Shown here: positions 43,531 to 52,873 of the stretch, in pieces
How positions within the stretch are numbered: position 1 is the first letter of the stretch
Layout of the letters: each line of letters begins with the position of its first letter
Assembly (NCBI GenBank): GCA_026184435.1
Contig: CP046447.1
DNA length: 64,000 nucleotides
Strand: one strand, 5' to 3'
DNA from: JAADFF01 sp013153035
GTDB taxonomy: Bacteria; Coprothermobacterota; Coprothermobacteria; Coprothermobacterales; JAADFF01
Made by a program: the position numbers and the translations under genes
Notes under the pieces: generated by a model
Database searches by the model: none
What the model saw: only the letters and a program-made list of their open reading frames with translations
Told to the model about the DNA's origin: nothing

Positions 43531-45033
43531 ATGAAAGGTAATATACGAAAAGCATCGATATACACAATAATAGGCAAGTTTCTTAGCAAAATCTTGGGGC
43601 TCATAAGAGAGCGTATTACCAAGACTATGTTTGGTCTTTCTCCAGAAATGTCTATTTTTTCATTTGTAATAACACTCATAGGTCTTATAAGAAGTACAAC
43701 AATCAAAAGCATCAACAAAGTATCGGTACCTCATATTCTCAAACACCAAGAAGATGAGGCTTCCATATCCAGTAGCTTTAGTGTGGTTATACTATTTAAC
43801 ATCCTTATTGGTATCATACTCATGATATTCAGTTATCCCCTTGCCAAATATACTTTAGGCAATTTGACATATTCGCCGTCTCTTATCCGATTTGGCCAAA
43901 TCATGTACATAATGGCTGGAACCATCATCATCATCCTGTCTATTTCAGATACAGCGGAAAGTATTCTTAGTGGATTTCGCATATTTACCTACCAAATCAT
44001 CAGGGAACCGTTAATAAACACTATCTATATTGCCAGTATACTTATATTTCCTTCAACTACTATGCTTATGGGAGGCAGACTCATCGGGGAATTGGTGTTT
44101 GCCGTCATAATTGCAGTAGCACTGCTCATCAATAAATATTTCATTTGGACAAAACCACATATTTCTCACATAAAGACAATCATTTGGCTTAGCATACCTG
44201 TTGTGCTTGGGACAAGCATCAACTTCATTAATACATTTGTAGATAGATACATGGCAACATTACTACCAGATACCAGAAGTGTTTCTGCTCTGGCCGCAGC
44301 AACAACTATAGCAATACTTCCATATGCCCTATTTGGTGAAGCTATTGCCAAAAGTGTATACACTGGATTTTCGGAAGCCAGCACAAACAAAGATATGTCT
44401 GAGTTCTCTTCGTATATAGGTAAGGTTTTATACTTAGGAGGTTGGTTAATTATACCGTCGGCAATTGGAATAGCCTCTTTATCAGATAACATTACATTTT
44501 TTCTTTACTATGGCGGTAAATTCCAAATGAATGATGTCACCCTTGTCTCTCTAGCAACGATGTTCTATGCTTTTCGCTATCTGTTTACATCTCTATACAT
44601 TCCCCTCAATAATAGTCTTGTTGCATTGGAAAAGGGATATATTTCAATGTGGCTTGCCTTGATATTTGTTCCAATCAACATCATTCTTAATTGGCTACTA
44701 GGATTTCAATTCCACATGGGAGCTCCCGGATTTGCCTTAGCAACAGCTATTACATCAGGATTAATGCTTATATCTGTTATCATAATCCTTCTTCATATAA
44801 CCCAAAGCAGGTTAGCCAGGAAACATACCTATGGTCTTCTAAAAGTTACTATTGCCTCTACTATTATGGCACTATCTCTACTATTTCTTAAAAGACTTAC
44901 TGGTATGAGCAGAATATATACTATACTGCTTACCGTAATCGGTGCAATGATATACATTGTCATACTAGGAATGCTAAAAGATGAAGAGCTGTACCATATT
45001 ATAAGGAAACTGGCAAGGAGGAAGACACAGTGA
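43531..45033 (+). CDS. MurJ-like (MOP superfamily) flippase, divergent copy
   Basis: 500 aa, about 14 membrane segments. MviN/MurJ family marks are SKILGLIRERITKTMFG at the N-terminus, the FSEAS stretch, and MLWL-type segments. Compared with E. coli MurJ, residues important for lipid II flipping are mostly changed: Arg18 is Lys, Asp39 is replaced in EMSIF, and Arg270 of YADR is in AAATT. Arg24 remains and an Arg lies near Arg52 (LIRST). The function may therefore differ from lipid II export. It overlaps the next gene by 4 nt, and the ribosome binding site is weak. Confidence 0.8.
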   Translation: MKGNIRKASIYTIIGKFLSKILGLIRERITKTMFGLSPEMSIFSFVITLIGLIRSTTIKSINKVSVPHILKHQEDEASISSSFSVVILFNILIGIILMIFSYPLAKYTLGNLTYSPSLIRFGQIMYIMAGTIIIILSISDTAESILSGFRIFTYQIIREPLINTIYIASILIFPSTTMLMGGRLIGELVFAVIIAVALLINKYFIWTKPHISHIKTIIWLSIPVVLGTSINFINTFVDRYMATLLPDTRSVSALAAATTIAILPYALFGEAIAKSVYTGFSEASTNKDMSEFSSYIGKVLYLGGWLIIPSAIGIASLSDNITFFLYYGGKFQMNDVTLVSLATMFYAFRYLFTSLYIPLNNSLVALEKGYISMWLALIFVPINIILNWLLGFQFHMGAPGFALATAITSGLMLISVIIILLHITQSRLARKHTYGLLKVTIASTIMALSLLFLKRLTGMSRIYTILLTVIGAMIYIVILGMLKDEELYHIIRKLARRKTQ

Positions 45034-46550
45034 AACAACTCATTAAACCCAGATCTGTAAAAGTCAATAGCATTATCTCTTTCCTCGGCATATTTATTAG
45101 TCGTATACTGGGCTTTATAAGAGACATGCTTATAGGATATTTCTTTGGAACTTCTCCTGTTACAGACGCATTCAATATAACAATGAAGGTTATTTTCTAC
45201 CTTGCCAATCAAATATCATCTGCATTCAATATCGGTTTCCTTAGCCTCTTCATACACGAAAAAGAAAAAGAAGGAGAAGAAAAGGCCAAACAACTTGCCA
45301 GCAGTCTCATATCGTTTGTTGCAGCATTAGGACTTGTAGTATCCATACTTATCTTTCTGCTTGCCCCATGGATTGGTAAATTATACCCGGGTATAAACGA
45401 AATTACATATAGCTATCTGGTAAGTTTTCTGAGATGGACATCGTTTGCCTTTTTCTTCATAATTACCAGTGGCATACTTTGGAGCTTATTTCAGTCTTAT
45501 CACATCTTTACTATACCTTATCTTGCTGTGTTCATCCAAAATGCAACAATAGTTATCGTTATATACGTTTTTCACACATCTCATGCTTTGCCTTTATCTG
45601 TACTTATAGCAACAACGCTTATGTTCATTTTCACAACCATACCCGTCAAACATGTTCTTCGCATAAATATACGCAAACCATCAAGTGATATCGTAGCCAA
45701 GTTTCTGGCCATATCAAGTCCTACCTTGATAAGCACTGGTATTATCTACTTCAGCGTCCTGGCTGACCAGATAATGGCATCATTTATGCCTACAGGTTCT
45801 ATTACACGACTAGAATATGCCAACAAAATAGCATCGTTACCACCAGCTATGTTTGGTATAGCCATAGCAGGAGCATTTTTCCCTAGATTGTCAGAACTCG
45901 TTAGCAGAAAACAATGGAAAGATTTTCAGACATTGTTGGAAAACGGTATATCTGCTATATGGTTTTTAACAATCCCTTCGGCTGTGGGACTCATTTTCTT
46001 AGCGGATAAGATAGTTCACTTACTTTTCTACTTTCCTGGCGGTAAGTTTTCATTGGAAGATGTACACCTAACAGCTATGGCCATGGCAATGTATGCCATA
46101 GGTATCCCTTTTCAGAGCGCTATCATAGCATTCAATAGAGGACATTATGCATTTAAAGATACCATGACCCCTCTAAAAACCTCTTCTTTTGCACTATTTA
46201 TCAATGTTATCTTTAACTATCTGTTTGGAATTATTTTAAATATGGGAATAATGGGTTTGGCATTAGGAACATCCCTAGCTAGCATTGTCAATTTCTATAT
46301 GTTAGGGCATACATTAGAAAAGAAAATATCAGGCAAGTTAATAAACATGTTATTAAAAGATTTTATGAGAATTACAGCTTATTCTATCCCAATGAGCATA
46401 GTTTTAATATGCAGCAACCTATATTTAGGACAGATGCATAAAATAACAACTATACTTATTATATTTACAGCTGTGTTTACTTATGGTATCACCGTTATAC
46501 TCGTGAAACCTAAAGAATTAAACATCCTTCGCAAGAGAAACAAGGTATAA
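45030..46550 (+). CDS. murJ: MurJ lipid II flippase family protein
   Basis: 506 aa with about 14 membrane segments. The N-terminus has SRILGFIRDMLIGYFFG and TDAF, keeping the equivalents of Arg18, Arg24, Asp25 and Asp39 of E. coli MurJ. The YADR site is YANK, a conservative change, while the Arg52 region is not conserved. This copy is closer to a working lipid II flippase than its upstream neighbour. GTG start overlaps that gene's stop (GTGA). No other peptidoglycan gene is near. Confidence 0.85.
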   Translation: MKQLIKPRSVKVNSIISFLGIFISRILGFIRDMLIGYFFGTSPVTDAFNITMKVIFYLANQISSAFNIGFLSLFIHEKEKEGEEKAKQLASSLISFVAALGLVVSILIFLLAPWIGKLYPGINEITYSYLVSFLRWTSFAFFFIITSGILWSLFQSYHIFTIPYLAVFIQNATIVIVIYVFHTSHALPLSVLIATTLMFIFTTIPVKHVLRINIRKPSSDIVAKFLAISSPTLISTGIIYFSVLADQIMASFMPTGSITRLEYANKIASLPPAMFGIAIAGAFFPRLSELVSRKQWKDFQTLLENGISAIWFLTIPSAVGLIFLADKIVHLLFYFPGGKFSLEDVHLTAMAMAMYAIGIPFQSAIIAFNRGHYAFKDTMTPLKTSSFALFINVIFNYLFGIILNMGIMGLALGTSLASIVNFYMLGHTLEKKISGKLINMLLKDFMRITAYSIPMSIVLICSNLYLGQMHKITTILIIFTAVFTYGITVILVKPKELNILRKRNKV

Positions 46551-46575
46551 TAATTTATGCAGAGACACATGTCTC
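46546..46575 (+). promoter_or_regulatory. -10 element and inverted repeat upstream of the BMP lipoprotein gene
   Basis: TATAAT (46546-46551) overlaps the murJ stop. GAGACA-CA-TGTCTC (46562-46575) follows, where transcription would begin. This could be an operator for the transporter genes; the -35 is weak. Confidence 0.4.
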
Positions 46576-46605
46576 AACAATACCCTATAGAAGGAGGGAC
46601 TATGC

Positions 46606-47778
46606 ATGAAGAAAGTTTTTACAATCATTACAGTCCTTGCCCTGGTACTTACACTGGGGCTCATGGGTTGCGGTCAGTCTCAGACCAGTAACCAGAATTC
46701 AGGAGGCCAAGCAAGTGGTGAGCCCAAGCTTAAAGTCGGTGTCGTCTTTGACATCGGTGGAAGAGGAGACAAGTCTTTTAACGACTCTGCTTACAGAGGC
46801 CTCGTAAAGGCAGCTAAAGAGTTAGGCGGTTACATCAAAGATGATCCCGACAATGTCAATTATGGAACTAACATCGAAATGAAGTATCTCGAGCCCAAGC
46901 AGGGTGGAAGCGACAGAGAGCAGCTTCTGCGTAAACTCGCCGAGAACGGCTACGATCTGGTTATCGGTGTAGGCTTCGCTTTCACAGATGCCATTAAGAA
47001 TGTTGCCAAGGACTTCCCCAATGTTCACTTTGCTATTATTGACTCTTGTTATAGCCCAGATGAGCATCCAGCCAATGTTACCTGCCTGCTATTCAAAGAG
47101 CAGGAAGGTTCTTTCCTTGTTGGTGCTATCGCAGGATATAAGACAGAAACAAACAAGATTGGTTTCATAGGTGGTATGGATATTCCTCTGATTCGTAAGT
47201 TCATGGTTGGATACGAAGCAGGCGCTATGTATGTCAACCCAGAACTCCGCAAAGATGGTGCTATTATGACCGCTTTTGTATCTGACGACCCTGGACAGGC
47301 TTGGAATAACCCACCAAAGGGTAAAGAGATAGCTATCTCTCAGTATGACCAGGGTGCTGATATTATTTATCACGCAGCAGGCGGAACAGGTATGGGTGTC
47401 TTTGAGGCAGCACTTGAAAAGAACAAATGGGCAATTGGCGTTGACTCTGATCAGGGTCTCATACTTGCCACATCTGACCAGGAAAAGGACAGAGAAATGG
47501 CAAAGCATATCATCACATCCATGCTTAAGCGTGTAGACACCGCAGTCTACACCATTATCAAGGAAATGTACGATAATGGCAAAGTAGATGCCAAGGTCAT
47601 GGAGTTTGGTCTTAAAGAGAATGGTGTTGGCTACGCCTACAATGATTACAACAAGGATCTTCTCGATCCTATTAAGCCACAGGTAGACGAGCTGAAGCAG
47701 AAAATCATCAACGGTGAAATTAAAGTTCCAGCTACAGATGACGAACTTCAGCAGTTCAAAGCTAGCTTAGGTCAGTAA
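46606..47778 (+). CDS. BMP family nucleoside-binding lipoprotein
   Basis: 390 aa. Signal peptide with lipobox LMGC (Cys about 22), followed by a Ser/Gln-rich linker and the BMP (Med/PnrA-type) fold: VGVVFDIGGRGDKSFNDSAYRG, LVIGVGFAFTDAI, GFIGGMDIPLIRKF and WAIGVDSDQG. Members bind purine nucleosides. The ATG is 7 nt after GGAGGG. Synonymous codons are more C/G-ending than in neighbours, in keeping with high expression. A terminator hairpin separates it from the ATPase and permease genes. Confidence 0.94.
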   Translation: MKKVFTIITVLALVLTLGLMGCGQSQTSNQNSGGQASGEPKLKVGVVFDIGGRGDKSFNDSAYRGLVKAAKELGGYIKDDPDNVNYGTNIEMKYLEPKQGGSDREQLLRKLAENGYDLVIGVGFAFTDAIKNVAKDFPNVHFAIIDSCYSPDEHPANVTCLLFKEQEGSFLVGAIAGYKTETNKIGFIGGMDIPLIRKFMVGYEAGAMYVNPELRKDGAIMTAFVSDDPGQAWNNPPKGKEIAISQYDQGADIIYHAAGGTGMGVFEAALEKNKWAIGVDSDQGLILATSDQEKDREMAKHIITSMLKRVDTAVYTIIKEMYDNGKVDAKVMEFGLKENGVGYAYNDYNKDLLDPIKPQVDELKQKIINGEIKVPATDDELQQFKASLGQ

Positions 47779-47788
47779 TCTTAAATGC

Positions 47789-47822
47789 AAAAGGGGGAGC
47801 ATACGCTCCCCCTTTTATTTTT
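47789..47822 (+). terminator. Intercistronic terminator after the BMP gene
   Basis: AAAAGGGGGAGC-ATAC-GCTCCCCCTTTT followed by ATTTTT. Partial read-through would give much more binding protein than ATPase/permease. Confidence 0.85.
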
Positions 47823-47839
47823 GTGGGAGGTGAAACAAC

Positions 47840-49417
47840 TTGCCCGGAGATATCATCCTCAAGATGGAAAACATCACGAAACGCTTTCCTGGAGTACTTG
47901 CAAACGACCATATTAACTTTGACCTAAGAGAGGGAGAAGTTCATGCCCTTGTAGGTGAAAATGGTGCAGGTAAATCGACTTTAATGAAGATTCTGTACGG
48001 ACTTTATCATCCCGATGAAGGAACTATCTACATTAAGGTAGACGGTGAACTGAAACCTGTAAAATTTAAAAACCCTCAAGATGCTATCAAACATGGAATA
48101 GGAATGGTGCATCAGCATTTCATGCTTGTATACGGTCTTACCACAATTGAAAATATTATTTTAGGTTATGAACCATCAGCTGTCATAGATTTCGATACTG
48201 CAAAAAAGGAGATTCAAAAAATAATGGATGAAAGTGGATTACATGTTCCACTCGATGTAGATGTAGAAGTACTTTCTGTGGGCCAGCAACAAAGAGTAGA
48301 AATACTTAAAGTGTTATACAGAAAAGCCAAAATCCTCATCCTTGATGAACCAACGGCAGTATTAACTCCACAAGAAACAGATGAGCTCTTCAACATTATT
48401 AATAGATTGAAAGAACAGGGGCATAGTATCATTTTCATCAGCCATAAGCTTCACGAGGTTATGGCTATAGCAGACCGCATAAGTGTAATGCGTAAGGGTC
48501 GCCTTGTCCATACAATGCCTAAAAGCGAAGCAACAAAAGAAAAAATTGCAGAGCTCATGGTTGGTCATCCAGTGCTTCTGGATGTTCCAAGGCCCAATGT
48601 AACTCCTGGTGAGACAATATTAGAGGTTGAAAACCTCACGGTAGAGTCGGATACCAAAGGTGTCATGGCCGTTGATAATGTTAGTTTTTATATACGAGCA
48701 GGTGAAATATACGGGATTGCCGGCGTTGAAGGAAACGGGCAGGCTGAACTTATAGAGGCCATTTATGGACTTAGGCCTCCGAAAGGTGGAAAAATCACCA
48801 TAAAAGGTGAAGATATTACAGGTAAGCCTACCCATGTTATAAGAAAAAAAGGTGTCTCCCACATACCGGGAGATAGGCATAAGTTTGGTGTATTTTTGCC
48901 TTTTACACTTGCAGATAACAGTATTCTTGGCCACCATAGAGAAGAAAACTTTGCCAAATACGGCATATTTAGAAAATTCTCCAACATAGCTCAATGGGCC
49001 AGAGAGATTATTAAGAAGTTCGATGTTAGAACCCCATCGGAAAAAGTTCCTATGAGTGCTCTTTCCGGTGGAAATCAACAGAAATTTGTTGTGGGAAGAG
49101 AGATTAGCTTTGAACATGAACTCATGATTGCAGCACACCCTACAAGAGGTGTAGATATAGGAGCTATGGAATTCATCTATAGACAACTATTTGAGGAGAA
49201 AAAACAGAAAAAAGCAATATTACTTGTGTCGGCAGACCTGGATGAGCTGCTGCTCCTTTCTGATAGGATAGGTGTTATGTTCAAAGGGAAGATCATCAAA
49301 GAACTTGATAACACGAGCAGACAAGTCACTCCAAAGGAAGTAGGATACTACATGCTCGGTGGAGATGTAGAAATACATGAAGATAGTGACATAGCAGGGG
49401 GTGAACAAAGTGCCTAA
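47840..49417 (+). CDS. Nucleoside ABC transporter ATPase, double NBD
   Basis: 525 aa with two ABC domains. The first has GENGAGKSTLMK, signature LSVGQQQRVEI and Walker B LILDEPTAVLT. The second has the usual degenerate Walker A GVEGNGQAE, signature ALSGGNQQKFVVGRE and MIAAHPTRGVD. This is the YufO/NupO type that works with BMP-family binding proteins. TTG 47840 follows GGGAGG by 8 nt. Confidence 0.94.
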   Translation: MPGDIILKMENITKRFPGVLANDHINFDLREGEVHALVGENGAGKSTLMKILYGLYHPDEGTIYIKVDGELKPVKFKNPQDAIKHGIGMVHQHFMLVYGLTTIENIILGYEPSAVIDFDTAKKEIQKIMDESGLHVPLDVDVEVLSVGQQQRVEILKVLYRKAKILILDEPTAVLTPQETDELFNIINRLKEQGHSIIFISHKLHEVMAIADRISVMRKGRLVHTMPKSEATKEKIAELMVGHPVLLDVPRPNVTPGETILEVENLTVESDTKGVMAVDNVSFYIRAGEIYGIAGVEGNGQAELIEAIYGLRPPKGGKITIKGEDITGKPTHVIRKKGVSHIPGDRHKFGVFLPFTLADNSILGHHREENFAKYGIFRKFSNIAQWAREIIKKFDVRTPSEKVPMSALSGGNQQKFVVGREISFEHELMIAAHPTRGVDIGAMEFIYRQLFEEKKQKKAILLVSADLDELLLLSDRIGVMFKGKIIKELDNTSRQVTPKEVGYYMLGGDVEIHEDSDIAGGEQSA

Positions 49418-50552
49418 AAAGAAAACAAACAATATAAAATATTTCCTCTTGTCTCTCGTCGCCCCTGTTGTAGGTATTTTGATATCGGCTATTTTACTAT
49501 TTTTCTTGATACTACTTATCAGAAAAGGCTCCATCAGTGATACCATTCATGCCTTTTACATCATGGGGCAAACACTAACATCTACCCAAGACTTAGGGTA
49601 CATTATTGCAAGAGCTGAGCCTCTTGTTATATCTGGTATTGCCGCAGCAATAGCATTTAGAGCAGGTGTCTTTAACATTGGTACGGAAGGTCAATATTAT
49701 ATAGGCGGTCTTGTAGCATCTATATATGCGATTTATTTCTCATTTAAATCTCCTTCACTCCACTGGCTCAATGTCATATTCGTCGTGATTTTTGCCATGC
49801 TTGGTGGTGCATTATGGGCACTTATACCAGCTATTTTGAAGGTAAAAAAGGGAGTACACGAAGTTATCACAACCATCATGATGAATCAAATCGCATACAC
49901 AACAGCCAAATATTTTGTAAATGGACCTCTAAGTGGTGTCAAAGGTGGAGAAAGTTTGGAACCCAAAACAATGAATTTCCCTGCAGCTGTGGATTTCCAT
50001 AGACTATACGATATATTCCATGGACATTTTCCATTCCCCAAATATATTCCACTATATGAAAGTCTCTTTATCGCAGCTATAATAGTTTTCGTAGCATATA
50101 TCATTATCTTCTACACCAATTGGGGATTTGAAATAGAGATGCTTGGAACAAATCCCAATGCCACAAAATACAGTGGTGTGCCTCCTAAAGTAGTGGTTTT
50201 TAATGCCATGCTGTGGAGTGGTGCCATTGCAGGACTGATTAACATCCAAGAAATATTTGGTATTAAAGGCTACTATACTCACCATATGACAAGCGGACTA
50301 GGCTTTGATGGTATTGCTGTAGCACTTATTGGATACAACAATCCTATTGGTGTGGTTTTAGCCGCATTTCTCTTTGGTTTCCTCAGAACAGCGGGTTATA
50401 ATCTACAATTTGAGCTCGGTATACCAAACTCTACAATGGACCTCATTACAGGTTTTATTATCATTGTCATGGTAATAGCAAGTGTGGCAATGAATAGATA
50501 TATATCCAAGCTCCGTAGAAAAGAAGTCCTCTCTGAGGCAGGTGATAGATAA
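49410..50552 (+). CDS. Nucleoside ABC transporter permease 1
   Basis: 380 aa with about ten membrane segments (YufP/NupP type, BPD_transp_2). Marks: ARAEPLVISGIAAAIAFRAGVFNIGTEGQ and GFDGIAVALIGYNNPIGVV. GTG 49410 lies 6 nt after GGGGGTG and overlaps the ATPase gene by 8 nt; an earlier GTG at 49401 is inside that site. Confidence 0.93.
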   Translation: MPKKKTNNIKYFLLSLVAPVVGILISAILLFFLILLIRKGSISDTIHAFYIMGQTLTSTQDLGYIIARAEPLVISGIAAAIAFRAGVFNIGTEGQYYIGGLVASIYAIYFSFKSPSLHWLNVIFVVIFAMLGGALWALIPAILKVKKGVHEVITTIMMNQIAYTTAKYFVNGPLSGVKGGESLEPKTMNFPAAVDFHRLYDIFHGHFPFPKYIPLYESLFIAAIIVFVAYIIIFYTNWGFEIEMLGTNPNATKYSGVPPKVVVFNAMLWSGAIAGLINIQEIFGIKGYYTHHMTSGLGFDGIAVALIGYNNPIGVVLAAFLFGFLRTAGYNLQFELGIPNSTMDLITGFIIIVMVIASVAMNRYISKLRRKEVLSEAGDR

Positions 50553-51427
50553 TGTGGCAAACAATTTGGTTTATTATTAGAAGTACCATAATATCTTCAG
50601 CTCCAATCGGATATGCTGCACTTGGCGGTGTATTTAATGAACGATCTGGTGTTGTTAATATAGCTCTTGAAGGCATACTGCTTGTGTCATCCTTTGGTTA
50701 TGTTGCCGGTGCCTTCTTTGGTCACAGTGCTTGGTGGGGATTATTTTGGGGTATTATGGCAGGTCTACTGCTATCACTAATTCATGCCGTGGCAACTGTA
50801 ACATTCAAAATTAACCATATCGTCAGTGGTGTTGCACTAAATACCATAGCTATAGGTGTAACTCGTATGCTATCGCTTGTCATGTTTGGACAAGAAACAC
50901 AGAGTAAAACAAACTCTTACACCCAAATATTTGGCATGGACATTCAATGGCTTGTAGCTCTTATGCTATTCCTGGTAATTGCCCCACTATCATATTGGCT
51001 TTTGTTTAAAACATCTCTTGGACTTAGACTACGCTCTGTTGGTGAAAACCCAGAAGCTGCAGATAGCTTGGGTATCAGTGTTGAGAAAATGAGATATACA
51101 GGTGTCCTTATAGGTGGTGTCATTGCCTCATTAGGAGGTATAGCATTATATCCTACAATATGGCAGAGTGGTATTTCCGGTGGAAGAGGTTTTATCGGTT
51201 TGGCATCAATGATTCTAGGAAATTGGATGCCTATCCGTTCGGTACTCGCCTCTACCATGTTCGGTTTTGCCGATGCTATAAGGTTACTTGATTTCGTTAA
51301 AGCCTACATACCTGATGAATTCTTAACCGCACTACCCTATGTGCTCGTTCTTGTCGTACTTGCAGGACTTATAGGAAAGGCCAGACCACCAAGAGCCGAT
51401 GGTGTTCCCTATGTCAGAGGCGAATAA
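50552..51427 (+). CDS. Nucleoside ABC transporter permease 2
   Basis: 291 aa with about eight membrane segments (YufQ/NupQ type). Marks: APIGYAALGGVFNERSGVVNIALEGI, INHIVSGVALNTIAIG and GRGFIGLASMILGNW. ATG overlaps the stop of permease 1 (TAATG). The last gene of the transporter. Confidence 0.93.
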   Translation: MWQTIWFIIRSTIISSAPIGYAALGGVFNERSGVVNIALEGILLVSSFGYVAGAFFGHSAWWGLFWGIMAGLLLSLIHAVATVTFKINHIVSGVALNTIAIGVTRMLSLVMFGQETQSKTNSYTQIFGMDIQWLVALMLFLVIAPLSYWLLFKTSLGLRLRSVGENPEAADSLGISVEKMRYTGVLIGGVIASLGGIALYPTIWQSGISGGRGFIGLASMILGNWMPIRSVLASTMFGFADAIRLLDFVKAYIPDEFLTALPYVLVLVVLAGLIGKARPPRADGVPYVRGE

Positions 51428-51458
51428 TATTACATAAGGCAAATAATGTCAAATATAT

Positions 51459-51491
51459 AAGGGGGACCGAGTGGTCCCCCTATCTTTTTAG
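51459..51491 (+). terminator. Terminator of the nucleoside transporter operon
   Basis: AAGGGGGACC-GAGT-GGTCCCCCT followed by ATCTTTTTA. It separates convergent transcription from the SLH gene. Confidence 0.85.
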
Positions 51492-51535
51492 CTACAATTT
51501 CCTACAAAGTCATTTTCTGTAAATCATTACTGTAT

Positions 51536-52873
51536 TTACTTCGTAAGTAAATAGGCACGATAAAGCATAACAATAACTTCTAATCTTGTAACATTATCAA
51601 AGGGTCTAAAAGTACCATCATCATATCCTTTTACTATTCCCTGCTTATACGCTATCTCAAGCCACGGTGCATACCACTTATCTGGTGAAACATCTTTGAA
51701 TATACCTTCAGGTTGAGTATTCGATACCATTTCATATACAGAATTACCATATATATACTTTAATAAGAATATAGTTGCCTCTAACCTTGATAAAGAAACT
51801 GTAGGTCTATAAGTTCCATCTGGGTATCCACTGACCCTATGCATATAAAACAAATTGCCTAACAATCCAAACACTGGCTCTCCAATAGATACATCGGTAA
51901 ATATTACCCCCTTAAAAAGATAGAATCTCCGATATAAACCACCTATAAGTATCGCCATATCCTTCCTTGTTGCAGGTACTGAAAGATTACTCCATGGAAT
52001 AACACCGATGTTTTCAAACGATAACACATAATCTGTAGCCCAGTCAGGAACATCATTGGGTAAACCTTTTTCAAATATGGGAATATTCAGATAACTTCCC
52101 AAAAAGGGGCTACCAGTTGCCACAACAGATAAAGAAAATTGCCCTTTATGAGTCTTTCTATCTTTAACGGGAATATTGATAATAGCTATCTTTCTACTAT
52201 CACCAGAGGGAATGGTTATATACTTTCCCGGTCTTATAGCATACTTGACATACTTCTCGTCAATATCATACAAACTGCTATATATAAGGTATTTCCCCGA
52301 ATACAGAAGAACATTGAGGTTGATATCATCTCTGGAGAGTGTAATGGTAGCATCTTCCTTATTTTCAACAAACACATCAAAACTAACAACGCCTGACGAA
52401 GCTGTCAATACACCTTGAAGAAATAACGGTGAAAAAGCAACATCATCTTCGAAATACTTGACACGACTACTATGAACAAAAACCGTATAAAGCCCGCGTA
52501 CATGATCATTGATACTAACCTCTACTTTGTAAGTTCCATCCTTACACTTTCCTATAACCTGCGTTCCACGATATAAACCAGAAGTTGCATCACCGATAAC
52601 AGACAGGGGTATATGAAAATATCGTCTTCCCCACGGTGATATCACCTCAATATGAGATAAATAACTAGACTTTTGCTCCATAAAAGATATATCTCTAAGA
52701 AACAAATCTATATTGGCAACAAGATTATCACCGTGGCAAGTAAAGTATGTATTCAGTGATACTGAAGGGTTATTACTACCATAGACATATACAGCAGGAA
52801 CAGTATATAAAAGGATCAAGGATAACAACAATCCTCCAATTACAAATTTAAACATTATTAGTTTTAAACGCAT
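51536..52873 (-). CDS. Exported SLH-domain surface protein
   Basis: 445 aa. Signal peptide (about 1-30), beta-rich middle (about 35-270), and three C-terminal SLH-like repeats (about 275-445); the last is the clearest: FKDVSPDKWYAPWLEIAYKQ, then GYDDGTFRPFDNVTRLE. The second has GYPDGTYRPTVSLSRLEAT. SLH repeats bind pyruvylated wall polymers, so an S-layer-like envelope is likely. The middle part is unrecognised. ATG 52873 lies after GGTGGGTG within the 3' end of rnhC (26-nt overlap). Confidence 0.88.
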   Translation of the reverse strand: MRLKLIMFKFVIGGLLLSLILLYTVPAVYVYGSNNPSVSLNTYFTCHGDNLVANIDLFLRDISFMEQKSSYLSHIEVISPWGRRYFHIPLSVIGDATSGLYRGTQVIGKCKDGTYKVEVSINDHVRGLYTVFVHSSRVKYFEDDVAFSPLFLQGVLTASSGVVSFDVFVENKEDATITLSRDDINLNVLLYSGKYLIYSSLYDIDEKYVKYAIRPGKYITIPSGDSRKIAIINIPVKDRKTHKGQFSLSVVATGSPFLGSYLNIPIFEKGLPNDVPDWATDYVLSFENIGVIPWSNLSVPATRKDMAILIGGLYRRFYLFKGVIFTDVSIGEPVFGLLGNLFYMHRVSGYPDGTYRPTVSLSRLEATIFLLKYIYGNSVYEMVSNTQPEGIFKDVSPDKWYAPWLEIAYKQGIVKGYDDGTFRPFDNVTRLEVIVMLYRAYLLTK

